Source: Ideonella sp. (GTDB lineage: Bacteria; Pseudomonadota; Gammaproteobacteria; Burkholderiales; Burkholderiaceae_C). From it: a DNA stretch of 64,000 nucleotides. Shown piece by piece: positions 34,671 to 43,224 of this stretch (position 1 is its first letter; each line of letters opens with the position of its first letter). Below the pieces are notes generated by a model. The model was not told the DNA's origin and did not search any database. It saw nothing but the letters and a program-made list of their open reading frames with translations. The translations under genes were made by a program, and so were the position numbers. The stretch spans positions 62,001 to 126,000 of the forward strand of contig JADKIA010000029.1 in the NCBI GenBank assembly GCA_016721465.1, written 5' to 3'.

Positions 34671-35813
34671 TCACCACCACAGCACGGCCGTCTCGCCCGC
34701 GCGATCGGCGTAGTAGAGCCGCAACCGCAGCACGTAGACGCTGCCGCGCGCCATGCGCAGCTTGAGGTAGGCGTTGCGGTCCTCGCCACTGTCGTCGTCG
34801 CCGCCACGGTATTTGAGCTGGCCGTTCACGTCCTCGAACAGCACGATCACGGTGTCGGCCGAACCCAGCGTGCGGATTTCGTAGTTGCGGCTGCGCGTGG
34901 GCTTGATGCGCAGGTCGATCTGCTGGCCTGCATTGAGGTTGAGCGGGCGAGACTCCATCAGTTTGAGTTCGGGGAAGCCCGTCATCGGACCTTGTGGCGG
35001 GTAGAGCTGCTTGACGTAGCTGACGTCGCGCGGCGAGAGCCCACCCGCCGGCTGCAGCGGCTGGGTGAGGTACTTGGTGGGTGACCGGATCAGGCCTGCC
35101 TCAAACGGGTAGTGCATCACCGAGTCCGGGTCCCAGGTGGTGCCCTGCACCTGGCTTGTGTCGAGCTTGCGGATGATGTTGAAGAAGGTCTTGTCGCGGC
35201 TCCACTGGTTGGGCGGCGCGGCCAGTGCGGCGTAGACCTTCTCTTCGTCCCACACGATGCCAGAGAAGGGGTTCTGGTGCTCGTGTTCGAAACCCAGCGT
35301 GTGGCCGATCTCGTGCACGGCGGTGTCGGGGTCGGCGGCCACGCTCCAGCCGAAGTTCATCGTGCGCTGGTCGGTGGCGATGCCGAGGATGGCTCGGCCC
35401 ACGTAGGACCACGAGCCGTTGCCGGCCATGAAGCCGACGCGCACCATGGCCTGTTCACGCGTCGGCACTTCCTTGAACTTCAGGCCGATGCCCAGGGCCG
35501 CCCAGCGGTCGAAGGCCTGGCGAACGGCGGCCTTCTCGGCGTTCGAGCCGCGCCACGACACGAAGCTGGTGGTGCCATCCACCGCGGTGACGGTTTCACC
35601 GTCGGTGGGCTTGTCGAAGAAGTAGTAGCTCAGCTCGGTGCCGTTCACCCACTTGTCGCCCATGGAGTTGATGGCACGCACGCGGTCGGCACTGAGGCCG
35701 GGGCCGAACACGCGCGGCTGCGTCGAGCGCGCATTGCAGTAGCGGTGTCGATAGCGCGGGGCCAGGTCGTCGGAGGCGGGGGATGGGGTCTTGCGTGCGG
35801 GGGCGCGTGCCAT
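34671..35813 (-). CDS. M12A (astacin-like) zinc metallopeptidase
   Basis: This 380-residue protein has the zinc-binding HExxHxxGxxHE in AVHEIGHTLGFEHEHQNP near residue 160 and a Met-turn, SVMHYPFE, near 235; both are hallmarks of astacins. The N-terminus (MARAPARKTPSP) lacks an obvious signal peptide, unusual for this mostly secreted group. A type I or other export route, or a cytoplasmic role, is possible. The last 100 residues look like a beta-rich pre-peptidase C-terminal or Ca-binding domain (LNLNAGQQIDLRIKP, GGDDDSGEDRNAYLKL). Ends 135 bases from the small gene. The substrate protein is unknown. Confidence 0.86.
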   Translation of the reverse strand: MARAPARKTPSPASDDLAPRYRHRYCNARSTQPRVFGPGLSADRVRAINSMGDKWVNGTELSYYFFDKPTDGETVTAVDGTTSFVSWRGSNAEKAAVRQAFDRWAALGIGLKFKEVPTREQAMVRVGFMAGNGSWSYVGRAILGIATDQRTMNFGWSVAADPDTAVHEIGHTLGFEHEHQNPFSGIVWDEEKVYAALAAPPNQWSRDKTFFNIIRKLDTSQVQGTTWDPDSVMHYPFEAGLIRSPTKYLTQPLQPAGGLSPRDVSYVKQLYPPQGPMTGFPELKLMESRPLNLNAGQQIDLRIKPTRSRNYEIRTLGSADTVIVLFEDVNGQLKYRGGDDDSGEDRNAYLKLRMARGSVYVLRLRLYYADRAGETAVLWW

Positions 35814-35996
35814 GGGCTTGCTCCTGGGAGTGGTGCCGCATGGTCGGCCGCAGCGTGCCGCAGCGCCATCCTTCAAGGTAGGGATCACCCGGCCCGGTGT
35901 GTGAGCCCTTGTGTCGTGATGGGCGCTGCGCCAAGACCGCTCGATCCAGGCCCACGGCGTCCGTATGATCGACGCATCCCCTGCCATTGGACGCCC

Positions 35997-37235
35997 GTGA
36001 CCCACTCCCTGCTCACCCCCTTGCGCGTGATCGAGAGCTCCGCTTTCATCGCTGCACCGCTGGCCGGCCTGACCCTGGCGCAGTTCGGCGCCGACGTGAT
36101 CCGCGTGGACCTGATCGGCGGTGGCATCGACTACGGCCGCCTGCCCTTGATGCCCGGTGGCCGCAGCCTGTACTGGACCGGACTGAACAAGGGCAAGCGC
36201 TCGGTGGCCATCGACATCCGCCAGCCCGCAGGCCGCGAGTTGATGCAGGCCCTTGTTTGCGCACCCGGGCCCGAAGGTGGCGTGCTGCTCACCAACATCG
36301 GCACACCCTGGCTCGCGCACGAGGTGCTGGCCGCGCAGCGTGCCGACGTGATCAGCTGCACCATCCAGGGCAATGGCGATGGCAGCACGGCGGTGGACTA
36401 CACCGTGCACTGCGCCACCGGCTACCCGGCCGTCACCGGCGGCGGCAGCATCGATCACCCGGTGAACCAGGTGCTGCCGGCCTGGGACATCGCCTGCGCC
36501 TACCAGGCCGCCTTTGCGCTGGTGGCCGCGGTGGACCACCGCCGCCGCAGCAGCCAAGGCGCGGCACTGAAGATCGCGCTGTCGGACATGGCCTTCAGCA
36601 TGCTGTCGCACCTGGGGCTGATGGCCGAGGCCGAGTTGCTGGGGCAGGAGCGGCCGTCCCTGGGCAACCACATCTACGGCGCCTTCGGGCGCGACTTCGC
36701 CACCGCCGACGGCCAGCGCGTGATGGTGGCCGCCATCTCGTCGGGCCAGTGGCAGGCGCTGGTGAAGGCCTGCGGCATCGGCGCCGACGTGCAGCGCCTG
36801 CAGGCCGAGATGCACCTGGACTTCTCCGACGAAGGCCAGCGTTTCGAGGCGCGTGAGGCCATTGCGGCCCTGCTGGAGCCTTGGTTCGCCTCGCGCCACG
36901 CGAACGACGTGGCGGCGGCCCTGGACGCGCAGCGCGTGTGTTGGGGGCCTTACCGCCGTGTGGGCGAGTTGATGGCGCAGGACCCGCGCGCCAGCCTGGC
37001 CAACCCGGTGTTCGAACGCATCGACACCCCGGGCGTCGGCCCACACCTGGCGGCCGGCTCGGCCGTGCGGCTGGGCGGACAACAGCGCCAGCCGACGCGC
37101 CCCGCGCCGATGCTGGGGGCCGACACCGACGAGGTGCTGCACGAGGTGCTGGGCTTGGACAGCGGCGCCATCGGCCGCCTGCACGACGCTGGCGTCGTCG
37201 CGGGCGCTGACCGCGATCCGACGCTCTCGCGTTGA
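35997..37235 (+). CDS. CoA-transferase, CaiB/BaiF family (class III)
   Basis: This 412-residue homodimeric CoA-transferase acts through an aspartyl-CoA thioester. The opening VIESSAFIAAPLAGLTLAQFGADVIRVD and GLNKGKRSVAIDI are family signatures. The region PAWDIACAYQAAFAL near residue 163 contains the candidate catalytic Asp. The start is GTG 35997, giving MTHSLLTPLRVIE; no in-frame ATG lies nearby. The gene stands alone, divergent from the metallopeptidase, so donor and acceptor acids are not indicated. The usual DLK-x-PEG loop is replaced by PGPEGGVLLTNIG, a diverged version. Confidence 0.84.
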   Translation: MTHSLLTPLRVIESSAFIAAPLAGLTLAQFGADVIRVDLIGGGIDYGRLPLMPGGRSLYWTGLNKGKRSVAIDIRQPAGRELMQALVCAPGPEGGVLLTNIGTPWLAHEVLAAQRADVISCTIQGNGDGSTAVDYTVHCATGYPAVTGGGSIDHPVNQVLPAWDIACAYQAAFALVAAVDHRRRSSQGAALKIALSDMAFSMLSHLGLMAEAELLGQERPSLGNHIYGAFGRDFATADGQRVMVAAISSGQWQALVKACGIGADVQRLQAEMHLDFSDEGQRFEAREAIAALLEPWFASRHANDVAAALDAQRVCWGPYRRVGELMAQDPRASLANPVFERIDTPGVGPHLAAGSAVRLGGQQRQPTRPAPMLGADTDEVLHEVLGLDSGAIGRLHDAGVVAGADRDPTLSR

Positions 37236-37268
37236 TGCACGCCTCGAACGCGGCGGCGCGGCGTTGGC

Positions 37269-38273
37269 TCAGCGGGCCGGGCTGACCACCGGGCGCAGCG
37301 ACGACAGCTTGTTGTCCAGCGCCGGGCCCATCTGGTAGCGGCCGGGCTTGACGATCACGCAGCGGCCGGCGTAGTCGGCGTCGGTACACAGCTCCCACTG
37401 GCCGTCCAGCACTTCCATCGACGAGGCCTTGTCGTTCATGCCCACCGTCTTGAGGTTGGGCATGGCTTCCACATGCAGGCTCTGGCGGCCGCTGTAGTCG
37501 GTGTTCTCGTGCAGCACCAGGCCGCCGGTGGCGGGCAGGGGCCGGTCATCGGCGCCGAACACCGGTCGGATGGACGAGGTGCGGTCGTTCCATGACCCGC
37601 CCAGCACGTGGCGGCCCACGCCCAGCACCATGCATTGGCCCGCGTAGTCGTGGTGCTCGCAAAACTGCCAGCGGCCGCGCTGGATGACCACCGAGGAGGC
37701 CAGGTCGTTGTAGTTGAGCTCGCCCAGGCGCGGCGCCGAGGTGGACAGCGCCAGCGCACGGCCGTCGAAATTGGCGTGCTCGTACAGGATCACGGCGTCG
37801 GTGGGCATGGCCACGCCGACCGGGCCCACCGGGCTGGGAATCGGGGCGGGCAAGGATCCAGGCATGGGCGGCTGCATCGGCGCCGGGAAGGGTGCCGGCA
37901 TGGGCGCGGTGGCCACGGGGTGCCGGGGCGCGGCGGCGCCGAGGTCCGCCCGGCGGATCGAAGCCAGCGTGCCGCGCAGGGCGGGCGGCATCTCGGCGTA
38001 GCGGCCCGGGCCCACGGTGATGCAGGCGCCGCGGAATTGCGCGGCCGTGCAGAACTCCCACTGGCCGGCCTTCACCACCACCGAGGCGATGTTGCCGCCC
38101 ATGCCGTAGGCGGCCACGTCGGCGGCGTCGGTGTTCAGGCGCAGGCGCATGCCGTTGAAGGCCGGCTGGCTGTACAGCTCCACCTCCTGTGCCAGCACTG
38201 CGGGGGCGGCGAACGCCGCCGACAGGCTCAGCAATGCGGTGGGGCCGAGGCGGCGAACGGTGGTGACAAGCAT
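37269..38273 (-). CDS. Secreted beta/gamma-crystallin repeat protein
   Basis: This 334-residue protein has a Sec signal peptide ending near VLAQEV. There are three beta/gamma-crystallin-like modules, each with a Greek-key pattern: VELYSQPAFNGMRL, VILYEHANFDGRAL and LVLHENTDYSGRQS. Each is closed by W-[EQ]-[FL]-C and GRY/GRH-type turns. Paired cysteines in each module (for example QFCEHHDYAGQC) suggest disulphides. A Pro/Met-rich linker (about 130-165) joins the first module to the other two. Such proteins bind calcium or stabilise the envelope; the clear (N/D)(N/D)xx(S/T)S calcium signature appears partly as NDRTSS and NDKASS. It is monocistronic. Confidence 0.85.
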   Translation of the reverse strand: MLVTTVRRLGPTALLSLSAAFAAPAVLAQEVELYSQPAFNGMRLRLNTDAADVAAYGMGGNIASVVVKAGQWEFCTAAQFRGACITVGPGRYAEMPPALRGTLASIRRADLGAAAPRHPVATAPMPAPFPAPMQPPMPGSLPAPIPSPVGPVGVAMPTDAVILYEHANFDGRALALSTSAPRLGELNYNDLASSVVIQRGRWQFCEHHDYAGQCMVLGVGRHVLGGSWNDRTSSIRPVFGADDRPLPATGGLVLHENTDYSGRQSLHVEAMPNLKTVGMNDKASSMEVLDGQWELCTDADYAGRCVIVKPGRYQMGPALDNKLSSLRPVVSPAR

Positions 38274-38365
38274 GGGGGTCTCCCGGTTCGGTTGGGCTCG
38301 ATGGCGGCGCATCATGCCGGGCGCCTGGATTCTCGTCCACCGACCAAAGTGCGGTGGTCGGCGCC

Positions 38366-39460
38366 TCAGGTCAAGCGCGCCGTGTGCCGTGCGATGACAG
38401 CCTCCTCATCGGTGCGCAGCACGCGCACCTGCACGGCGCTGTCAGTCGAAGACAGCACGCCGGTCGCACCAGTCGAGGCGCCTTCGCTCAGCCGCAGGCC
38501 CATCCACGCCGCGGCCTGCGCCACGCGTTCGCGCACCACGGCCGAATTCTCGCCAATGCCGCCGGTGAACACCAGCAGGTCGATGCCGCGCAGTGCGGCG
38601 GCCATGCCGGCCAGTTCGCGTGCCAGGTGCTCGATGAAGTAGTCCACCGCCATCACGGCATCGGCGCTGTCGCTGGCCAGCAGCGTGCGCATGTCGCTGG
38701 ACAGGCCGGACAGGCCCAGCAGGCCCGATTCACGGTAGAGCAGTCGTGCGATCTCGGCGCTGCTGCGGCCCTGGTCCAGCAGGTGCAGCACCACGGCGGC
38801 GTCGAGCCGGCCACAGCGCGTGCCCATGGGCAGGCCGTCCAGCGGCGAGAAGCTCATGGTGGTGGCCACCGAGCGCCCGCCGCGCATCGCGCACATCGAG
38901 GCGCCATTGCCCAGGTGCGCCACCACCACCCGAGCCTCGTCGGGAACGCCCAGGCCGGCCAGTTGCGCCGCGATGGATTCGTAGGACAGGCCGTGGAAGC
39001 CATAGCGCCGCACGCCGGCCTCGTGCAGTGCGCGCGGCAGGGCGAAGCGCTGGTTCAGGGTCGGCATTGCCCGGTGAAAGGCCGTGTCGAAACACGCCAC
39101 CTGCGGCACCCCGGGAAAGGCGGTGCGGGCGGCACGCACACCGGCCGCGTTGTGCGGCTGGTGCAGCGGTGCCAGGGGGCCCAGTGCCTCGATCTGGGCC
39201 AGCACCCCGTCGTCGACCAGCACCGGGTGGTCGAACCCCGTGCCACCGTGCACGATGCGGTGGCCCACCGCGGTGACGCGCGCGGCGCCGATGACCCGCA
39301 TCACCGTGCCCAAGGCGTCCGCGTGCGACGCTGGCCCGGTGGCCGTGGCGATGCCCTCCACCTGCCCGGTGAGCACCGGCGCCACCGCCATCGCCTGACG
39401 CTCAAACAGTGCGTACTTGATCGACGACGAGCCGGCGTTGAGCGTGAGCAGGTGCGACAT
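38366..39460 (-). CDS. ackA: Acetate kinase
   Basis: This 364-residue enzyme of the ASKHA fold makes acetate plus ATP from acetyl phosphate. It opens LTLNAGSSSIKYALF. GHRIVHGG, FDTAFH (catalytic Asp), HLGNGASM, MGTRCG (Arg) and TGGIGENSAVVRERV (Glu) follow in the expected order. It is shorter than the usual 400 residues, mainly through tight loops. It lies 12 bases after xsc on the same strand. The partner of xsc is commonly phosphotransacetylase; using acetate kinase instead would conserve the Xsc product energy directly as ATP. Confidence 0.94.
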   Translation of the reverse strand: MSHLLTLNAGSSSIKYALFERQAMAVAPVLTGQVEGIATATGPASHADALGTVMRVIGAARVTAVGHRIVHGGTGFDHPVLVDDGVLAQIEALGPLAPLHQPHNAAGVRAARTAFPGVPQVACFDTAFHRAMPTLNQRFALPRALHEAGVRRYGFHGLSYESIAAQLAGLGVPDEARVVVAHLGNGASMCAMRGGRSVATTMSFSPLDGLPMGTRCGRLDAAVVLHLLDQGRSSAEIARLLYRESGLLGLSGLSSDMRTLLASDSADAVMAVDYFIEHLARELAGMAAALRGIDLLVFTGGIGENSAVVRERVAQAAAWMGLRLSEGASTGATGVLSSTDSAVQVRVLRTDEEAVIARHTARLT

Positions 39461-39472
39461 CAGCCGCTGGCC

Positions 39473-41287
39473 TCAGACGTAGTCCTTGTACTTGTCGAGG
39501 AAGCGGATCGGCTTGGCAAGCGCATCGCGGCGGAACGGGTCGCCCAGCTCGCGGGTGCACATGATCTCGATCACGCAGGTCTTGCGCTGGTTCATCTGCA
39601 GGTCGATGGCGCGCTTCAGTGCTGGGCCCACGTCTTCCAGCCGGTCCACCACGATGCCCTCGGCGCCCATGGCCTTGGCGATGCCAGCGAAGCTCTGGTT
39701 GTCGAGCTCGCCCGCCACGAAGCGGCGGTTGTAGAAATCGACCTGGTTCTTCTTCTCGGCGCCCCACTGGCGGTTGTGGAAGACCACCGCGGTCACGGGG
39801 ATGTCGTGGCGCACGCAGGTCATGATCTCGCTCATGCTCATGCCCCACGCGCCATCACCGGCGTAGCTGATGGCCGGGCGCTCGGGCGCCACCACCTTGG
39901 CGCCGATGATGGTGGGCAGCGCATAGCCGCAGTTGCCGAAGCTCATCGGCGCGAAGAAGCTGCGCGGACGCTCGAAGCGCAGGTAGCTGTGGGCCACGGA
40001 GTTGATGTTGCCGATGTCGGTGGACACCATCACGTCGCGGGGCATGGCCTTTTCCAGCTCGCGCAGCACCTGGCGTGGGCTCAGCCACTGGCCGCCACCG
40101 GGTGTGGTTTCGCCCTTGGCCTGTTCGATCATGTCCAGGCTGTAGGGGTCGCGTTCGTGCGTCCAGCCGTCCAGCTCTTTCTCCCACGCGGCCTTTTCTT
40201 CAGCGATGCGCGCGGCGCGTGCGGCGCGGGTGGTGTCGCAAGCCAAAGCCTTGCCGGCCAGGCGGGCGGTGAGTGCGCTGGCCACGGCCTTGGCATCGCC
40301 GCACAGACCGACGTCGATCTTCTTCACCAGGCCCAGCATCTTGTGGTCGGCGTCGATCTGGATGATCCTGGCGTTCTTGGGCCAGTAGTCCATGCCGTAC
40401 TGCGGCAGCGTGCCGAACGGGCCCAGGCGCGAGCCCAGCGCGATGACCACGTCGGCTTCGGCCATCAGATTCATGCCGGCCTTGCTGCCCTGGTAGCCCA
40501 GCGGGCCGCACCACTGCGGGTGGCTGGCGGGGAAAGAGTCGTTGTGCTGGTAGCTGTTCACCACCGGGCAGCCCAGGCGCTCGGCCAACGCAATGCACTC
40601 GTCCCAGGCGCCGGACATCACCACGCCACCGCCGGAGATCAAGACGGGGTTCTTGGCGGCTGCAATCAATTCCACCGCCGCGGCCAGGCTGGCCTCGCCA
40701 CCGGCGCCACGGTCCAGGCGCATGGGCTTGGGGATTTCCACCGTGATCTCGCCATAGAACAGGTCGCGCGGGATGTTCAGCTGCGTGGGGCCCAACTCGG
40801 AATGGGCGCGGTCAAAACAGCGCGCGGTGTACTCGGCCATGCGCTTGTTGTTGTTCACATGGCCCTGGTACTTGGTGAACTCCTGGAACATGGGCAGCTG
40901 GTTGGCCTCCTGGAAGCCGCCCAGGCCCTGGCCCATGGTGCCGGTCTCGGGGGTGATGATCACCACCGGGCTGTGGGCCCAATAGGCCGCTGCGATGGCG
41001 GTGACGCAGTTGCTGATGCCCGGGCCGTTCTGACCGATGACCACGCCGTGGCGGCCGCTGGCGCGCGCAAAGCCGTCGGCCATGTGCCCGGCGCCCTGCT
41101 CGTGCACCACGGGGATCAGGCGGATGCCGGCGGGCGCAAAGATGTCCATCGCGTCCATGAAGGCCGAGCCCATGATGCCGAACATGGTGTCCACGCCCTG
41201 TGCGACCAGGGTCTCGACGAAGGCTTCGGACGGGGTCATCTTGGTCACGCCGCTGACGACGGAGCGCTTGGCTGTGGGGGCGTTCAT
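39473..41287 (-). CDS. xsc: Sulfoacetaldehyde acetyltransferase
   Basis: This 604-residue ThDP enzyme converts sulfoacetaldehyde and phosphate to acetyl phosphate and sulfite. It has the three acetolactate-synthase-like domains. GIMGSAFMDAMDIF and VVHEQGAGHMADGFARA (catalytic Glu) lie at the N-terminus. The ThDP-binding region is SYAGDGAWGMSMSEIMTC, with GDGAW at about residue 485 and FHNRQWGAEKKNQVDFYNRR following. These segments are diagnostic for Xsc rather than IlvB. It sits upstream of ackA. Its sulfite would be handled by soeABC in the same window. Sulfoacetaldehyde could come from taurine, isethionate or sulfoacetate; the genes for that step are not in the window. Confidence 0.95.
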   Translation of the reverse strand: MNAPTAKRSVVSGVTKMTPSEAFVETLVAQGVDTMFGIMGSAFMDAMDIFAPAGIRLIPVVHEQGAGHMADGFARASGRHGVVIGQNGPGISNCVTAIAAAYWAHSPVVIITPETGTMGQGLGGFQEANQLPMFQEFTKYQGHVNNNKRMAEYTARCFDRAHSELGPTQLNIPRDLFYGEITVEIPKPMRLDRGAGGEASLAAAVELIAAAKNPVLISGGGVVMSGAWDECIALAERLGCPVVNSYQHNDSFPASHPQWCGPLGYQGSKAGMNLMAEADVVIALGSRLGPFGTLPQYGMDYWPKNARIIQIDADHKMLGLVKKIDVGLCGDAKAVASALTARLAGKALACDTTRAARAARIAEEKAAWEKELDGWTHERDPYSLDMIEQAKGETTPGGGQWLSPRQVLRELEKAMPRDVMVSTDIGNINSVAHSYLRFERPRSFFAPMSFGNCGYALPTIIGAKVVAPERPAISYAGDGAWGMSMSEIMTCVRHDIPVTAVVFHNRQWGAEKKNQVDFYNRRFVAGELDNQSFAGIAKAMGAEGIVVDRLEDVGPALKRAIDLQMNQRKTCVIEIMCTRELGDPFRRDALAKPIRFLDKYKDYV

Positions 41288-41350
41288 GGGGCAGGTCTCC
41301 TTCGGGTTCGGGGTGCCGGGACTATAGGCAGCGGCTCGATCGCAGTCAAA

Positions 41351-41396
41351 TGAAATCCCGATATTCGATACAAATCATCCCAATAAATGGATTTCA
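41351..41396. promoter_or_regulatory. xsc/IclR intergenic dyad TGAAATCC ... GGATTTCA
   Basis: Eight-base inverted arms (41351-41358 and 41389-41396) flank an AT-rich 30-base core that also repeats AAATC. In the 68%-GC surroundings this AT-rich island between divergent xsc and IclR genes is the likely promoter and IclR-binding region. If so, the regulator starts at ATG 41414 rather than at 41387. Confidence 0.5.
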
Positions 41397-41413
41397 GCCT
41401 ATCATCGGTCGGC

Positions 41414-42262
41414 ATGAAACTCGTCAAAGCCTTGGCGGACGCGGTGCAGCCGGCGGGCGATTCGCCCACGCTGCGGCTGTTTTCGCTGCTCGAAGTGATC
41501 GCCGCGCAGGACCGCCTGTTCTCGCTGCAAAGCCTGGTCGAGGCCACCGGCCTGCCCAAGCCCACGCTGCACCGCATGCTGCAGCAGCTCGAGGGCGCGG
41601 CGCTGCTGCAGCGCGAAGGCGATGGCCGCCACTACAGCACCGGCGTGCGCCTGCGTCGGCTGGCCGAGACCCTGCTGCTGAACAACACCTTCCACGGCGC
41701 GCGCCACCGCGTGCTGCGCGCGCTGGTGGACGAGATCGGCGAGAGCTGCAACATCACCGCGCTGGCCGGCGGCGAGGTGGTCTATCTCGATCGCGTGGAG
41801 ACCGCCGCACCGCTGCGCTTCACCTTGCAGCCGGGCTCACGGGTGCCGGCGCATGTGTCGGCCAGCGGCAAGATCTTTCTGTCGCAGATGGCGCCTGCGC
41901 AGCGCACCCGTCTGCTGGCCGAAGTGCCGTTGGAGCGCTGCACCGAGAAGTCGCTCACCGCCCTGGGCGCTCTGGAAGCCGAGCTCAAGGCCGTGCGCAA
42001 GGCCGGCTACGCCACCGATCGCGAAGAGTTTCTGCCCGGCCTGGTGTGCGTGGCGGTGCCGGTGCCAACGCCTGAAAAGAGCGGCCGATCCAGCCTGTGC
42101 GTGGCCTTGCAGGCGCCGGTGATGCGCGTGCCACTGGACAAGGCGCTGGGTTTGCTGCCGGCGCTTCGGCGGGCGGCCGATGCACTCGGCCGCTTGGAAG
42201 CCAATGCGCAGGAGCCGGTTGGCCCGACCCCATCCAAGACCACGAAACGAGGCGCGCGGTGA
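41414..42262 (+). CDS. IclR-family transcriptional regulator, divergent from xsc
   Basis: This 282-residue protein has an N-terminal winged helix-turn-helix (RLFSLLEVIAAQDRLFSLQSLVEATGLPKPTLHRML) and a C-terminal GAF-like effector domain (about 95-255, with HVSASGKIFLSQM and ATDREEFLPGLVCVAVPV). It is placed to control xsc-ackA and its own operon, since cobS-like and cobT-like genes follow with a GTGA overlap. ATG 41387 would add nine residues but lies inside the palindromic arm, so 41414 is preferred. The effector may be a sulfonate or acetyl phosphate; this is inference. Confidence 0.87.
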   Translation: MKLVKALADAVQPAGDSPTLRLFSLLEVIAAQDRLFSLQSLVEATGLPKPTLHRMLQQLEGAALLQREGDGRHYSTGVRLRRLAETLLLNNTFHGARHRVLRALVDEIGESCNITALAGGEVVYLDRVETAAPLRFTLQPGSRVPAHVSASGKIFLSQMAPAQRTRLLAEVPLERCTEKSLTALGALEAELKAVRKAGYATDREEFLPGLVCVAVPVPTPEKSGRSSLCVALQAPVMRVPLDKALGLLPALRRAADALGRLEANAQEPVGPTPSKTTKRGAR

Positions 42263-43223
42263 GCGAACTGTCGACGGCCAGACCCGAGCGGCTGCTTGGC
42301 GTGCGCGAGTTGTTCGGCATCGACTCCGACCTCAAGGTGCCGGCCTTCGCCGAGCGCGACGAACACGTGCCCGAGGTCGATAGCGCCTACCGCTTCAACC
42401 GCGACGTGACACTGGCCATCCTGGCCGGCTTCATGCGCGACCGGCGCGTGATGGTGCAAGGGCTGCACGGCACCGGCAAGTCCACGCACATCGAGCAGGT
42501 GGCGGCGCGCCTGAACTGGCCCTGTGTGCGCGTGAACCTGGATGGGCACATCAGTCGTCTCGACCTGGTGGGCAAGGATGCCGTGGTGATCAAGACCCCC
42601 TCGAAAACGGGGGTGGCCAGCAAGTCACCGAGTTCCAGGAAGGCATCGTGCCCTGGGCCTTGCAACGTCCGGTGGCGCTGGTCTTCGACGAGTACGACGC
42701 GGGCCGTCCCGACGTGATGTTCGTGATCCAGCGCGTGCTGGAACGCGACGGCAAGTTCACGCTGATGGACCAGAACCGCGTACTCACGCCGCACCCGTTC
42801 TTCCGCCTGTTCGCCACCGCCAACACCGTGGGTCTGGGCAATCTGAACGGCCTGTACCACGGCGCGCAGAAACTCAACCACGCGCAGATCGACCGCTGGA
42901 ACATCGTGGCCACGCTGAACTACTTGGCCGCTGGCGAGGAGGTGGCCATCGTGCAGGCCCGCGTGCCCGGGCTGGCCGGGCCCGAGCACCGCGCCTTGCT
43001 CGACGCCATGGTGGCCCTGGCCGATCTCACGCGCCAGGGCTTCGCGGCGGGCGACCTGTCCACGCTGATGTCGCCGCGCACCGTGATCACCTGGGCCGAA
43101 AACATCGAGATCTTCGGCGACGTGGCCCAGGCCTTCCGCCTGTCGTTCCTCAACAAGTGCGACGAGGCCGAGCACCCCGTGGTGGCCGAGTACTTTCAGC
43201 GTTGCCTGAATCGCGAGCTTTGA
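42259..43223 (+). pseudogene. cobS: CobS-like AAA+ ATPase (MoxR type), broken by a hairpin insert
   Basis: The product would be a ~315-residue AAA+ ATPase related to cobaltochelatase CobS. Walker A is VMVQGLHGTGKSTH near residue 72, Walker B is VALVFDEYDAG after the break, and sensor I is LFATANTVGLGN. Between VGKDAVVIK and the expected GQQVTEFQEG lies ACCCCC-TCGAAAAC-GGGGGT (42595-42614), which shifts the frame; after it the sequence continues normally in another frame. The insertion is not a simple run-length slip. The start is GTG 42259, overlapping the IclR stop. It would act with the VWA protein encoded next. Whether it still functions depends on whether the insert is real. Confidence 0.8.
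42595..42614. repeat. 20-base hairpin ACCCCC-N8-GGGGGT inside cobS-like gene
   Basis: Six-base perfect arms with an eight-base loop. It replaces about two bases (GA or similar) of the expected coding sequence, giving a net gain not divisible by three. The CCCCC/GGGGG arms resemble those of the longer GC-rich repeats elsewhere in the window, so it may be a small remnant of the same family. Confidence 0.6.
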
Positions 43224-43224
43224 C

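Noticed and set aside
38354..41353. 999-codon open frame on the plus strand across ackA and xsc
   Set aside because: It spans two well-supported genes antisense and has only low-complexity composition; no family features or ribosome site.
42259..43223. Programmed frameshift in the cobS-like gene
   Set aside because: No slippery heptamer is seen and the extra bases form an insertion relative to the expected KDG-QVTEF sequence, so an insertion or assembly error is simpler.
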